From Aurantiochytrium sp. KH105 (taxonomy: Eukaryota > Sar > Bigyra > Thraustochytrida > Thraustochytriidae), in assembly GCA_003116975.1 (NCBI GenBank), contig BGKB01000043.1, forward strand, positions 1-64,000: a DNA stretch of 64,000 nucleotides, given 5' to 3'. The notes under the pieces were generated by a model. It searched no databases. It saw only the letters and a program-made list of their open reading frames with translations, and was not told where the DNA came from. Numbering within the stretch: the stretch's first letter is position 1; the number at the start of each line of letters is the position of its first letter. Below are positions 41,159 through 53,576 of the stretch, one piece after another. A program made the position numbers and the translations under genes.

Positions 41159-42020
41159 GGTGCCGTTTTCGTGGTGGCGTTCGCGGTGGCACCAGCCTTG
41201 CAAAAAGCTCGTCTTTTCTCTCGTGGCTCGTTGGCGTTCGTATTGTAAGCCTTGACTACGAACGACTGACTTCGCGTGCTGGCGTACGTGTATGTGTGTG
41301 CAGCTCGGTCGAGCTCTCGAGCTTGCTTACCCGCGCCTGCAGAACCGCTTTGCCCTGCGCAGCTCGCTCCTGCGCGCGTGCGCCCGCGCTTCGTCCCGCT
41401 TCGTCGCTCGCTCGTGTGCAGGTCGGCGCGTGCACGTCGTAGCGCGTGTACCAGCCCAGGACGAACGATGCGCCTGCTCCTCGGATCGATCGACCCCGTC
41501 CGCTGTCCACGCACCGCGTGTCCGGAGCCCGCGGGCGACCGCGCCCCTCCCCGCCTGCGCGTCTGCGCGCGTACTTCGTGCGCTCGCCCGGCGGTCTCGG
41601 TCTCCGTTCGTACTCTGCTCTGCTCTGCTGCTCTGCAGGGCGGCCCTGGACACGCGCGCCTCCTTCTTTCTAATCAGGCGCGCACACGTCTGCCTCCCTG
41701 CCCGCAGAACCGCGACGGAACCCGTACGTAACCCGCCACATTTTTTTATAAAATTTTAAATTTTTTTGGTCTCTCGTTCTGACCTCAGGCTGGGCTGTGA
41801 CCTAACGACCATCGAACCGCGGCCGGCAGCGAAGCAAACCCGGGTGGGGCGGCGAAGGGCGCGCGGCCGCGAGAGCGACGGAGGCGTGGACGCGCGCGCG
41901 GTGGGCAGCGAGGGAGCGAGGAGGGAGGGAGGGAGACGCAGGAAAACGCAGGAAGACGCAGGGAAACGTAGACCAGACGATACGGCAAGAGGCGAGGAAA
42001 CGAAGGGCCTGGAACGAAGG
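41159..42020. other. Divergent intergenic region, PH gene to PARP-like gene
   Basis: About 860 bp between two divergent starts, with mixed GC-rich sequence and a T/A-rich stretch at 41739-41770. It presumably holds both promoters. No separate gene supported. Confidence 0.55.
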
Positions 42021-43352
42021 ATGAGCTCCGAACGGGAAATGCTCAAGCACGTGGACGCGGCGCTGCGCGCGCTCGCGAGCGACCCGGACCAGATGCAGAG
42101 CATCAAGCTGGGACAGCTACCGGAGATTGCTCGAAAGGCCATGCCCAAGGACGTGGAGATGAATTTGACCAAGAAACAGCTCAAAAAGCGTCTGTTGCAG
42201 ATCTGCAGCGAGCTGGCGGCGGAGAGCGCGACGAGCAGCAGCGAAAGCGAGAGCGAGGCCGCGAGCGAGAATCCAGCCATGGAGGAAGCCAGCGAAGATG
42301 ATGAAGCAGAGCATTCACGATCAAGTACCAAGCGCAAAAAGAGAAAGCGTGGGCGGCAAATTGTGCGTCGCTCACGCGCCGGCGGCGCGACACACGAGCT
42401 CGCAAGAACCTCTCTTGCGAGGCTCGCACAAGACATTGGTACGCGCGAGACTCTTGCGCTTGCTGCTGCGAGTCTCAAGTTGAACTTGTCGAAAATGAGC
42501 ATCCAGTCGGTTTCTGATGCGGTACTGGATGAGGCGCTTGGCATTCTCGCCCGAATCCGCGTTACCCTAAGCCAGACCGCTCAGAAAAACGACCATCTCG
42601 AAGTAAACCGCACAGGATTTCTGGATCTCATGCGCTGTCGCTTTCACGAACTCATTGCGTGCACGAATGAGGATCTTACACTGCATACGATTAACGCTTT
42701 TTCGCAACGCTTTGAGGCCACATGGCGCCTCGACAACCTTCGAGACGTTGACGCCATCATAGCCCGCACGGAGGACAATCTCGAAGAGGTCGAAAGTGAA
42801 GTTCTTGCTCCCCTCCAGGTTGAAGAGACGACCTTGGACAGCAACGAGTGTGATCTGGCTGGACATTGGCAAGGTGTTTCGGACGAGATTGAGCTGGGCG
42901 ATGCGTTTGTGGTGAAGAAGCCTCTACGCGCGGCGGCCCACCAAATGTGGGCTGAATCCGGCCCGACTCACGTCGCCTTTGCTGTTCGGCCAGCAAGTGC
43001 AATGGTGAGCCTCCTGCGGCGCGGTGCGCAGCCGCCTCGTGCCAGTGCCGTTTCGTGCATTGGTCTTGAGGCTGGCGCTGTTTCTTTTTTCGACAGTGTT
43101 TCGCTCGCTCTCGAGCATCACAAAAAGACTTCTGTACTCACGCGAGCCAGTGGCCTGTACCTGGTCTGCTTTGACCTTGCTCTTGGCCCCCGCAAGCGGT
43201 GCGTGGACGTCAAGTCTGTGCCCCCTTCGCTTCCGACTGGGGCCAATGCTGCACGCATGTCGGTTACCTCGGCTTCGGGCCACGAGGGCAAGCGCTGGCT
43301 TGTTTTTAATGCGGGCCAGGCCCGACTCCACTCCTTTGCCAAGCTCATGTAG
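42021..43352 (+). CDS. PARP-family protein with degenerate catalytic domain
   Basis: Predicted 443 residues from the ATG beginning MSSEREM. Residues about 5-70 resemble a DEK-C/SAP-like helical DNA-binding module. A Ser/Glu linker and a KRKKRKRGR nuclear signal follow. Residues about 150-265 match the helical PARP regulatory domain: LSKMSIQSVSDA, LGILARIRVTL, and a following acidic helix. Residues about 300-443 follow the PARP catalytic fold: GLYLVCFDLALGPRKRCVD, LPTGANAARMSV, and the final strand RWLVFNAGQARLHSFAKL. The NAD-binding triad is lost: His of WHGS is Ala321, Tyr of GIYFAD is Ser355, and Glu of EYIVYD is Arg425. So the fold is retained without catalytic residues: probably a nuclear DNA-bound pseudoenzyme or scaffold. 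The reading frame is intact, which argues against a pseudogene. Confidence 0.75.
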   Translation: MSSEREMLKHVDAALRALASDPDQMQSIKLGQLPEIARKAMPKDVEMNLTKKQLKKRLLQICSELAAESATSSSESESEAASENPAMEEASEDDEAEHSRSSTKRKKRKRGRQIVRRSRAGGATHELARTSLARLAQDIGTRETLALAAASLKLNLSKMSIQSVSDAVLDEALGILARIRVTLSQTAQKNDHLEVNRTGFLDLMRCRFHELIACTNEDLTLHTINAFSQRFEATWRLDNLRDVDAIIARTEDNLEEVESEVLAPLQVEETTLDSNECDLAGHWQGVSDEIELGDAFVVKKPLRAAAHQMWAESGPTHVAFAVRPASAMVSLLRRGAQPPRASAVSCIGLEAGAVSFFDSVSLALEHHKKTSVLTRASGLYLVCFDLALGPRKRCVDVKSVPPSLPTGANAARMSVTSASGHEGKRWLVFNAGQARLHSFAKLM

Positions 43353-44955
43353 ACCACTGTAGACGATAGGGGGTGCATGCATGCATGCACGCTTCTTTCT
43401 TTTTTGTTGCCATCTACCTCGTAGCGTCTATTTTCCAAAAGTCATGTATCTTGCCCGCATAGCTTTTGCTCTTTTCTTGCTTCATGCATCACAAACAGCA
43501 AAGAGGATGTTCTGTTGAGTGCTGAAACTAACTTCGGGGTAGGAGTAGAAGAACACAGGCCCTTGACATTGAATTCTGAATGACTTGACCGACGATGAAG
43601 AGCCTTGGCGTCGAGACCTGGGACAGTACTAGAGTCTTCGTTTGGTGAAAGTAGGTCGCTTTTGCTCTTACGTTCAATAAGCTTTTTCCCTTTTTTCTCC
43701 AGCAATTATCAAACTGGTTGTCATGTGCTGAAAAGCGCTTTTACGCAACTAGTCTGAAACCTCTGTGTTGCGGGGTGGGGGGAGAGGGTTGGATCAGAGT
43801 GCAAGTCATTGAGTCATGAACAGCACAAGCAACTCCTTCCAAGACGCCCTTCTGACTGGCAAGCTTCGACGTCAAAGCTTGGGGCAAAGGGGTCCATCCT
43901 TGTTTTGCTTTGCTGAGAGAAAAAAAAAGAACATCTACTCCGTCTTGTTTTCGTCGAGATTTCGCCTTCCTTTCTCCTTGCTCCATCAAGAAGGATGAAA
44001 CATGGACAGAAGCGTCGAGGCAAGGCACCATGTGCTATAAAGCATAGAAACTGAGTCTGAATTGCATGTATCAGGAAGGGTAAAAAGGTAGAAAACAGGT
44101 GAAATGAATTATGTTGGTTTGTAAAGAGAACAGATTGGATTCTTCGTGGCCATGCTGCCCGGCAAGCTTCTGTGTCGAAACTCTTGAAGATGACATCTTC
44201 AGTAGTGAAGGATGTGCGTATTGAGAATGACACTCATTGCTTTTGTACAAATGGGAGAAGTTTCCGCGACGTGGCAGAAAACTATGCAGCCTTCTTCGAA
44301 GGACTTTTTTCACTTTTCAGTAGTTATGCGTGTTTTCTGAAGCGTCCCTTTGCCATTGCTCGAGCGTCTGTCTGTATGTGTGTGTGTTTAGATGTATGCG
44401 TTGCCTTGTTTGTGTGTTGCTTGCTTCACAAGAGCGGTAGCCTTGTTTACAATGTGATGTATGTACTATGGAACAGCACGGTAGCGTGTCTCCATCGTCT
44501 CACACGACTCGATAGGCTCTCCCTCCCAGGTCAAGCCATGCGTTTCATATGAGAGACTGCAGACAGTTCACAGGTTGGCGCGACTGCGCGCTTCCGCAAG
44601 CACGCTATCGGACGGCATGGGAAGCTCCTGCATGGCCCTGGTCCGCGGGCGCCAAGGCCGCGGCCGGGACCTGCGCTCGCAGTCCGCGACACGCGGCACA
44701 CGCACAAGGTCGCCGGCGGTGCGCCCAACGGCATCTTCGTTGTAGCCAGTATTGACGACGAGTCCTCTGGCGCCACAGCAGCTGCTCCCGGTGGTGGTCA
44801 TCTTGCTCTTGTGTGTCTTCTTGAGGAGTGCGGTTTCTCGGCTTGGTTCTGCTTGGCGCGGCGAGAGCGAGTTTGGTGTCTTGGTTGCGGGTTTGCCTTC
44901 CCGCGCGCTGCCGCCTCGCTAGCTTGCAAGCTTCCCGCTAGCCGGGACGGTCGAG

Positions 44956-44978
44956 ACGAGACGAGACGAGACGAGAGC
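44956..44978. repeat. (GAGAC)n pentanucleotide array
   Basis: About four 5-bp units. Confidence 0.88.
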
Positions 44979-45360
44979 GAATACGACGCTTCTTCCCCCC
45001 CCAAAGCTCGGGCGGGCGCCAGGGCGGGGCAGCGCAAACTACCAAAAAAGAAAGAAAAAACAAATGTTATAAAAAAAAAAAAGATGAAAAGATCGGCCAG
45101 CGGGTCGGGGCGATTCCCTGCGAAGAACAGCAAGCACAGCACGTCGTCGTACAAAGCAGAGAAAATGAATGAAGGAACAAACAAACGAACAAACAGACAG
45201 ACAGACAGTCACAGAAAAAACTGCTCCGCCGCCCCGGGCGGAGGAAAGGCCGCGATGGCTCATTGATCGATCGATTGAGAATCAATGATTGATGAGCCGG
45301 GGCGGTGCCCTCGATCGGCTCGGCTCCGTCGACCTGGCTGCTTGCCTGCTTACTTGCCTC

Positions 45361-45450
45361 GAGTGGCTCGAGTCGAGCCAACTCGTGTCGGGTCGAGCCG
45401 AGTCAAGTCGGGTCGAGCCGAGCCAAGCCGAGCCGAGCCGAGTCGGTCGG
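45361..45450. repeat. (GTCGA/GCCGA)n pentanucleotide array
   Basis: Interrupted 5-bp array mixing GTCGA, GTCAA, GCCGA and GCCAA variants, the same family as at 8659 and 8879. It runs into a GGTC tetranucleotide block. Confidence 0.85.
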
Positions 45451-45582
45451 TCGGTCGATTGCTCGGTCGGTCGGTCCAGCAGGCCGGTCTCGGCCGCGAG
45501 TGGAGGCGCCTGCCTGCCTCGCCTCGCCTTCACGGCCTCGCGGCGCGTCGTGCCGACCGGCTGCTGCCGATGCTGCTGCCGA

Positions 45583-45608
45583 TGCTGCTGCTGCTGCTGC
45601 TGCTGCAA
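45583..45608. repeat. (CTG)n trinucleotide run
   Basis: About eight CTG units, part of an imperfect CTG-rich stretch. Confidence 0.85.
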
Positions 45609-46417
45609 TCCTCGCTCGCAGTCGCTCGTCGCGCATGTGCGTGCATCGCTCGCTCTCTCTCTCCCTCTTGCATTCCTTTCTTTCTATCGCGTGTTTTTTT
45701 TCCTGCTCCACAGAAGCCGTGAGAAGGCAAGGCTCCTCCTCCTTTCTACTCCTTCTTGCCGGCCACGGCTGTCTATCCGTCAAGCTCGAGCAGCCTGCTT
45801 GCCTGCACGCCTTGCCGAGCGAGCACGGGCGACGCACGGCGGCCGGGCATGCAGCCAGCCGCCGCAATCCTGCGGCCGGCGCCTCCGCCCGCGTCGCTCG
45901 CCCTCTCTGGCTGCGCTCCGCCTGGCTCGCCTTTTCCCCCGTACCATGCATATTTACGTACCCCCATACATACCATACAACAGAGAGAGAGAAACACGCT
46001 CTCCCGCCCGCCCTCGCGCCGCGAGGCGGGGTGGGGCAGGGCGGCTGCGCGACCAGCCGGCGCCGGCGCCGGCGCTACGGCGCGGCGGCGCGGCGGCCAA
46101 ACATCCAGCCAGCCAGCAAGCAAGCAAGCAAACCAGCCAGCCCGCGGGCCGGCGCGTGCTCGCCGAGCTCGCTCTCGGCGCGCGCGCTCGAGCCGAGCCC
46201 TGCCCCTGATCGGCGAGCTCGGCCTGGCTCCGCCAATTTCTTTTTCCCTTTTATAGTTTTTTATTCTTTTTTCGTTTTTAACCTTTTTGCGCGATCGCAC
46301 ATCTGAGGCTCGAGGTGGAAGAGGACGCCCACAGTGTAGACGTCTTCCTCCACCGGCGCGGAGCCGGCGCCTTGGGACGGCTCCGCGGCCACCACGCAAG
46401 CAAGCAGCCTGTTGCGG

Positions 46418-46446
46418 CAGACAGGCAGGCAGGCAGGCAGGCAGGC
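46418..46446. repeat. (GGCA)n microsatellite
   Basis: About seven GGCA units. Confidence 0.88.
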
Positions 46447-47931
46447 CCTCATGTCAGCAATGCGCCGCGCCGTCGCGCGCGGGATGCCGCCGGGGAGGAA
46501 GGCGGCCGCGGCCCCAGGATCCATCCAACTGCTGGCCATGCCCGCATGCATGCATGCATACATACATGCACGCAATAGCTGGTTGGCTGGCAGCCAACAG
46601 ACCTGCGAGCGATAGGCGAGTAACCTAAGCCAAGTCGGGACGGACAGCGCTGACGCGGCGACAGCGCTGACCTTTTGCCCTATAAAAGCTATGATGTGAA
46701 GCAAGGGGGTCAACAAGGCAAATCAGCGTCCGCATGAGTGGCGACGGCGATGACTCGTTCAAATGCGAGTATTTTGGCCATCCAACAAAACCAGCGAGAC
46801 CAAGGTCGGCGTGCTTATTGGTCAACCTACCGCCGCGATGATGACCGGCAATTGGCATTGCGGTCAGGATGCCGAAATTTGTCCTCGAGCGCAGAGGTAG
46901 TTAGCAGCCTCTTGGCTCTGCAGCCATTCATGCTCAACGGCATGAAGAAACTCAAAGTCAGTGCTTGGGCCAAGAATAAAAAGCGTCCCGCACGAAACCG
47001 TCCCTTTCCTCGAATAGGCTCTCGTATCGTATAACCTTCCTTCTTTCTCTCTTTGGCATTGATTTATTCAACCAAATAAGCACACACGTTGCTTCAGCCA
47101 CCGACGCTGCTGCGTCGCGTCACATCTTTCGGATCAAGAGTGTCGCCGTTCTTGAATGGCAACTTTCTGCACCAAGCTTTGCCCGCTACGCCTTGACGGC
47201 CGGCTCACTTCATCCTTGCTAAATCGTGCTTTTGCTCGCAAGATGACCCTTGGCTCGATCAATCACAGCAAACAGCCAACCAACCTCGTTTCGAGTGCGC
47301 TCTAGCACGGTGTGATGTTGGGGTGGGAAGGGGAGGGGAGGGAGGGTTGCTTGGGAACCCTCACTTGTCTCTGCAATGTCTTGCCAATGGTGCAGCGCTG
47401 TTGCAGCTGCAGCGCTGCACCCACCATCGCCATGCCTGGGCAAAACCACCCATGCTGAGCCAGGCCCGCGTTACGCAGGCCGCGCCAATCCGCAAGCATG
47501 CTAGCCAGTATATTAGCTAGCGAGCAAGCAAGCAAGCGTCCCCGGGATGCGTGCATGCAGTCACGCGCGGAAATTCAGAGACCAACAACTATGACACGCT
47601 TCCTGTCCTCTCTCCGCTCTGGCGATCGAGCCCCGCACTGACCGATTGCTGCAGGCATTGCCGCCGCTCCGGGCGAGGCCAACTTCCCCAAACCATGCTG
47701 CAGCACGATTTCTCCACAGAATGGGCTTCGATTTCTTGACTTGAACTGCAAGCGCCCTTCCTCCCATCATATCATATTCTGCATGCCAAAACTTGCGAGG
47801 TGCGCTTTGGGTCCAGTGGGGCTTCTTGGGGGCGTCAAGCCTCGCAATCATAGATGCGCCGCTGCGTCGCCCCCCCGCCCCCACAGCTGACTGCGCGTGC
47901 TTCCCTGCGTCGTCGGAAGGGGACTTCCTTC

Positions 47932-47968
47932 CTTGCTTCCTCCCTTGCTTCCTCCCTTGCTTCCCTCC
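47932..47968. repeat. 12-bp tandem repeat, three copies
   Basis: Three units of CCTTGCTTCCTC-type sequence. Confidence 0.85.
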
Positions 47969-49865
47969 CTCTTGCAGCGCTGCTCCTGCGCAGGGTAGAC
48001 GCAGGAGAAGCGCGGTGCAGTGCACAAGCTGCTTGCTTCGCGCGTCTGCCGGGCTGCTTGTACTTCTCCCGCGCCGCGCGCACTCGCACTCGTTCCCGCG
48101 CCACCTTCTGCGGGGCTGCTGCGGCACGCGCGGGGGCAGGTCTTTCATTGTGCAGCGGCGCGGAGGGTGCCGCCCCGAACCAAATGAAAAGCTAGCTCGG
48201 CGAACGAGGCAAGCACGCGAGCCACCAAGGCGTGTGCCGCAACCGCATACATACGCTGCCTTCGCCGTCGTCACCGCATGGCGTCTTTCGCCTCTCGCTG
48301 ACATTTGCACACGCGCAAGAAGTGCGCCCATCCGAAAAATTGTGAATGAGGCCACCGGCCACCACGCCCGCGTCCAAAGGCAAGTAAGCTTGACTTTGCT
48401 CTCACGGTTTTCTCAGCCCAGACACCAGCGCAGAGATGGAAACCGTTCTCGCGGGGCCAATGCCCTTTGGGGGACCGGGGCGCGAACCAGAATAAAGGGT
48501 GGAAGAGGAAGAGGGGAGGGGGGGGGGGGGGCGGACGCGAGGGCCCGGCTGGGCTTGGGACCTCTGTCAAGAACCTGAGCCAAACCTCGAGTCCCTTTGG
48601 AAGATACGTGAACGACGGGTCCCCGGATTTTCGCGCGAACAGCCAGCAAAGTAAAAGTTCTCCGACTGACTCGTAGTAGGTTGAGCGGAAGCAGCAAGCA
48701 TTTATTGAATTCTTGAGCGCCCTCGGAGTTGAGTGCAGCTTCCAAGAGAGAATTCTGTCCAAATTGGCACGTCTGACCAAAATTTTCATTTCCAGAGGTG
48801 TCTCTTGCAGCCAATTTCTGTGGCCCGCTCTGACCGGACTTGCTCCCTGTCTCTGGCATGCCAACCCAACTGCCAGCTTCGGACTCGTGTTGCCTTTTCT
48901 AACAGAAAGCCAGCCAGCCCTTACTTCGTTGGCCAATCTTAGCTGGTTTGGCGGTTGAGCTTTGCGAAATCCATATGTCCCCAGCCCCGAGGGTTCTACG
49001 TATACGAATCCATCGGGCCGTGCGGACACGGACGCACGGACCGTGCCTCCGGCCACGAATTCAAGCTTCCCTTTTTCTTTCCTCTGTCACAGGTAGCTGT
49101 GAGCTGGACCTCGATGTCGGAGCCATGCCGTGCGAATCGCCGATTGGGACCTTTTCCTCGCCACCTGCCATGGCTGATGCATGGAGAGCCTAGGTCGAAG
49201 GGTATGGGAGAACGAGGGAAGGGGCTGGTTTTTGTGTCCTCGCCGGTGTCGCGGACGCTTCGCACGAAAGAAGGAAGGCCCCCAGGAAAAAATTCCGCAA
49301 GTCCGGGGACGCATGAGGTGCTATGACCGTTGCGGGGTGTGGGAGCCGTCTATGGCGGCTGCAGCGGCCGGAGGTCGGAAGCCGTCCGTCGTATCCGCGT
49401 CCGTAGACGCGAGCGAGGGCCAAATCAAAGTGCGAGCGCGGCTCGTTCGCAGCCGTGGACGAGCGAGCGACGCGCGCGCATGCATTCAATCAACTGCAGC
49501 GAAAGGCATTCCTGGCTGAGGTACCAGCTCGCTGCGTGGAGCCCGTTCTCGAGACCAACGTCATCCACCCGTGCGGCGGCCCCAGCGATCCGCAAGTGGC
49601 TCTCTTGCATCTGAGTCAACTCGTTCTTGGCCATCATACCGTCTCTCTACCTCAGTGCGATTGGCCTGTGAGGTGGGGCTGCTGTGCAAGCAACTGCAAG
49701 TAGCAAATAAGCAAGCAAGCAGACAATCCAAGAAGAGGTGTGGTAAAAATGAAGGGACAAGATCGGCCCAAGTGCGGCCGCATGGCGTCCTCGCGTCCGG
49801 CCAGCGGTGGCCAAAGGAATGCAGCCAGGCTCACACTGTGTATGCAACGGCAAGACAGAAAAGTG

Positions 49866-49905
49866 GCGAGCCGCGTCGCGTCGCGTGCCGTCGCGTCGCG
49901 AGACA
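49866..49905. repeat. (GTCGC)n pentanucleotide array, imperfect
   Basis: GTCGC units with one CGTGC interruption, the same motif as at 39366. Confidence 0.85.
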
Positions 49906-52900
49906 CCTTCTGACGCGAGCCAACTCATGTCGCGAGCCACGTGGCATGCTACCTAGGGGATCTTTGGGGGCGCCAGCCTTCGCAGGCCCACTCACCAACA
50001 TGCATGGCAGGGTGCCATAGTTGGTGGCTGCAACAAGTCAACTGACTTGGGAACGTCGGTACCTGCCTGCAGACATGCTGCGGAAGGGAAAATGAATCGC
50101 AAGCTTCTTTTTGGGAGGGGGGGGGGAGAGAGGGGTGCAGAGAGAGGGTATAGGTGGGTTGAGGAGGAAAAGAGGCAAGGGGAAGGAGGCGGCGAGAGAA
50201 ACGGTTGCTCTCGCTCAAGCGCGTGCCCCTTAGGAAGTTGATCTCCATTCCTGGTCTTCCAACGAGTCCCTTCCATCACAGGTGTCTCCCATGGCATGTC
50301 GTCCAAAAAAAAAGAAAAGAAAAATAACGATGGGAAACTGCCTCTTGTCCCTCGCGCTGGTCGAGTCGCGCGTTTGCGAGCCAGCCTTCATAGCCACGTC
50401 CCTGCTAGCTGGCAAGCATGGCAGGTTGCTTTATGAAGAAGCCTCGCCTTGAGTGAGGAATCTTTGGCATGATCGAGGCAGGTAAGATCAGGGGAGAGGG
50501 GCCAAATGAATAAATTTCCAGTCTCTGCGAGTCATGAATCCCATCAGCCTGACTCACAAAGGCTATCACAGCTCGTGACCCTGTGATTCTTCTGGCAAAG
50601 GCGGCTCTATTCCTGGGTCAACAACCCCCCCCCCCTCTTCTCCCGATGAGACAATCTTTCATCTTTCGCATTTCAACATTTGCGGCAAGCAGTTGGTGGT
50701 TACGTAGCAAATTGCTTTGAGAGAGATGCTAACTCGTCCTCCAAGCCTCAAGCTCGTCCTTTTCTGGCAATCGAGTATCATTTCTTCTCCGTTTCACAAT
50801 ATCTAAGGCTAGAACAGCCGTTGCGTGCCTTTGAAGTCTCGCACAATAATTCTTACTTTTAAAGCTCGCTCGCTCGCTCAAGCGCGACAGATGAGGAAGA
50901 CGACCTCATTAACTTTTTCCATCCATACGCTTCTGCGATAAGGATGGGCGTTATCAGTCCCTGCGTTGCCTGGCTGGATTTGCGTTGCCTGTCCTGAACG
51001 AGTCGACCGACCGTACTATAGCTCCAGGCTCGCACAAAGAAATTCAACCTTTCGGGCGTTGCAGACTGATGCTTTTCAATGACGTGTAGGTGCTGTGATG
51101 CGCGCATGGCGTGGCCCCGAAGGCTCGCGCGATAGGTAGAAAAGAGCTAGACAAAATTCAAATAGACGCTCAGTATAGAGAAAAGAAGTCGGCACCTACT
51201 CCATTTCCCCACACACATTTAGCCTTGATGCTTTGAAGTCGGCCCCGCCGGCCTCAGCCGGCCCAGACTCACGCAAATTGGCCCAAGTCGACAGTGTCAC
51301 GGCCGCAGATCCGCACAATCGGGCGCGCGCCTCGGAAAATGGTCTTACGTTTCCGAGGCGCGATGGCCGACAGTCATTCTCTTTTTTTTCGCGGCCCAAG
51401 CCTTGGCGAGGGATCCGAGAGACCTTCTGCAAGCGACAGCCGTAAACAAATGTTCTGTTGGCTACCTGAGCAGGCACGCAGGCAGACGTCTTGTGCTTAT
51501 ACACGCTTGGCCAAAACACTGCATGCCTTTTCTCAGCACCGACAGACATGCGATGCCGCTGGAAGCTCGCCCCTCCCCCCCCCCCCTTCTCACATAGACT
51601 CATGGCATTGCATTGCATAGGCGTACAGGCGATTGTTGCACGGCCAACTTGATTCATTATCCACCAGTGCCGTCCAGACGTCGCGGAGGATATCTGCCTC
51701 ATTTGACACTTGGCATTTCTTGCTCAGAATCTTTCGCAGGAGACTCCTCTTTGCACGGCGCGCGCGCCAATCTGCCTGTCTGCCCGCCCACCTGCCTGCA
51801 GCTGATTGCCTGTGAGGGGGGGAAAGCGCACTTGGCCTCGGCACCCTAATTGTTAGCCACGAAAGCTTTCTTGTTTTCTCCTTGCTAGCCCGAGGTCAAG
51901 GTGTGTATAAACAAAAAATGTGCTGGTCTAATGCGAGCCACCGGCGCTGCGAGAGCTGCTGTGCTGGCGCGTCAAGGTCTTGCTGCTTTTAGGAAGATCC
52001 TGGGGCCGCGCGCGCCGCGCAACCTCGATCGAGTACGCTCCCACAACGGCTTTTTCCATTTAGCTGCAGCACAGCGCGCGTCCCCAATCTCTTGCCTCAG
52101 CCTTTCGCGGCAGCCTGCCCGCCCGTCGAACGAGGTCGGAGATCTTGGTTAGCGAATTGGTGGGTATGGCTGCGTGCCTGGCTTTCTGCCTGACAAGTAA
52201 CAGTCATTTCGCCTCTTATGCATACTAGTAGCCGCTGCCGCTGCAAGTCGTACCAACAACGAGCGCCAGCCACGCCCTTCGAGCTGCCAATTGCAAAAGA
52301 ACCATCCAGGCACGCGCCGCAGCCGCCACTCGGCCACGGTGGCAAGCCCTGGACGCCTGCCCGGCGCGCGCGTTGCCATTCATTCCCCTTCCAGGCTTGG
52401 TCCTTCATGCGGGCGTGGGGCGAAAGCGCGTGAAAACCGACATTGACAGTGAGTTGGTCATGAAATGCGAGCCAAGGAAGCTCCTCGCGGCCGCTCGATC
52501 ATCAATAGTAGGCCTAGCTTAGCAGTAGCGGCGGCGTCCGACTGCAGCCAGCTGCACCTGAACCGCAGTTCCGAGGTCTCGCCTGCAGAGGCAGCGCCGC
52601 CGGAGCCTGGAGTGTCGCGTCGCCTCACGTCGCGTCGCCGCCTCCCGTCTCCTCTTGCCTTGCTGAGAGAGAAGGTAGTACTTACTTGCTCCAGCGCCAA
52701 GCGCGAGTGCAGGTGTCCACGGGCCGCGGCCCGGCCGCGCTTGCCTTGAGTTGGCACGGGCTGTGCTGCCTATCTGACTCGCGAAGCCCGACCGAGCCTG
52801 TAGTATCAGGAGAGAGATCGAGCCAAAGAACAAAAGAAAGAAGGTGAGAAAGAAAGCTAAATCGAAGGAGGGGAAGACGGTCCCCGCACTTGCCCTCGCA

Positions 52901-53576
52901 CAGAGGGCGCGTCGATCTTGCTTATCCCCCACACCTGCGAATCCCCGCAGAACTCCAAGCCCCGGGCTCGCTTTCCCCCGCCCAGGTCCCGATCGGTCTG
53001 GCGCGGCCGGCCGTGCCGGCGGGGCGGTGAGGGCGGCGCGGGGAGGAGGAGGGGGGCGGCATGGGGCGGGCCGTTGGAAGGAGCCGCAGCCTGCCAGCGG
53101 CTGCGGCGGCCATCGCGGCCATCGCGGCCCCAGCGTTAGTTAGACTCGCTCGACCGCGACCAAGCATTAGATATCGCGCAGTCGCCGGCGAACGAATGTT
53201 AGGGTGGGTGGCCGGGATTGGAGGTGGGGCGCGAGAGGGTGTGCGCGTCGAAGTCTCGAACGCCGGAGACCCCGATAAGAGGGAAAGGAAAGAAAAGAAG
53301 ATCATCGCGACGGCATTCACAAGGCCCACACACCGTTTATGTGCGCGCGCACCATGACGCATTGCATGATGCGCGTGCTGTCCCGACGTGATTTCTCGTT
53401 CACGGCCGACCTCGTGGAATGAAGACGTGACCGTGTTCGCCGAGCATTCATGCGGGTGTGCGCTTGCGACACATTGGCTCTCCTCGATTCAAGACCGCCC
53501 CGCGGTACTTACATGCGCCCTTTCTCCTTTATACTTTTCCGAGTCACGACAAATACAATTTTTTTTTAAAGTTGTT

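Noticed and set aside
40388-41248. 286-codon plus-strand frame over the PH-domain gene
   Set aside because: Antisense shadow of the PH protein and its acidic tail.
44568-44801. Possible short gene on either strand
   Set aside because: Both strands are open, but neither shows a recognisable motif or a sensible start context.
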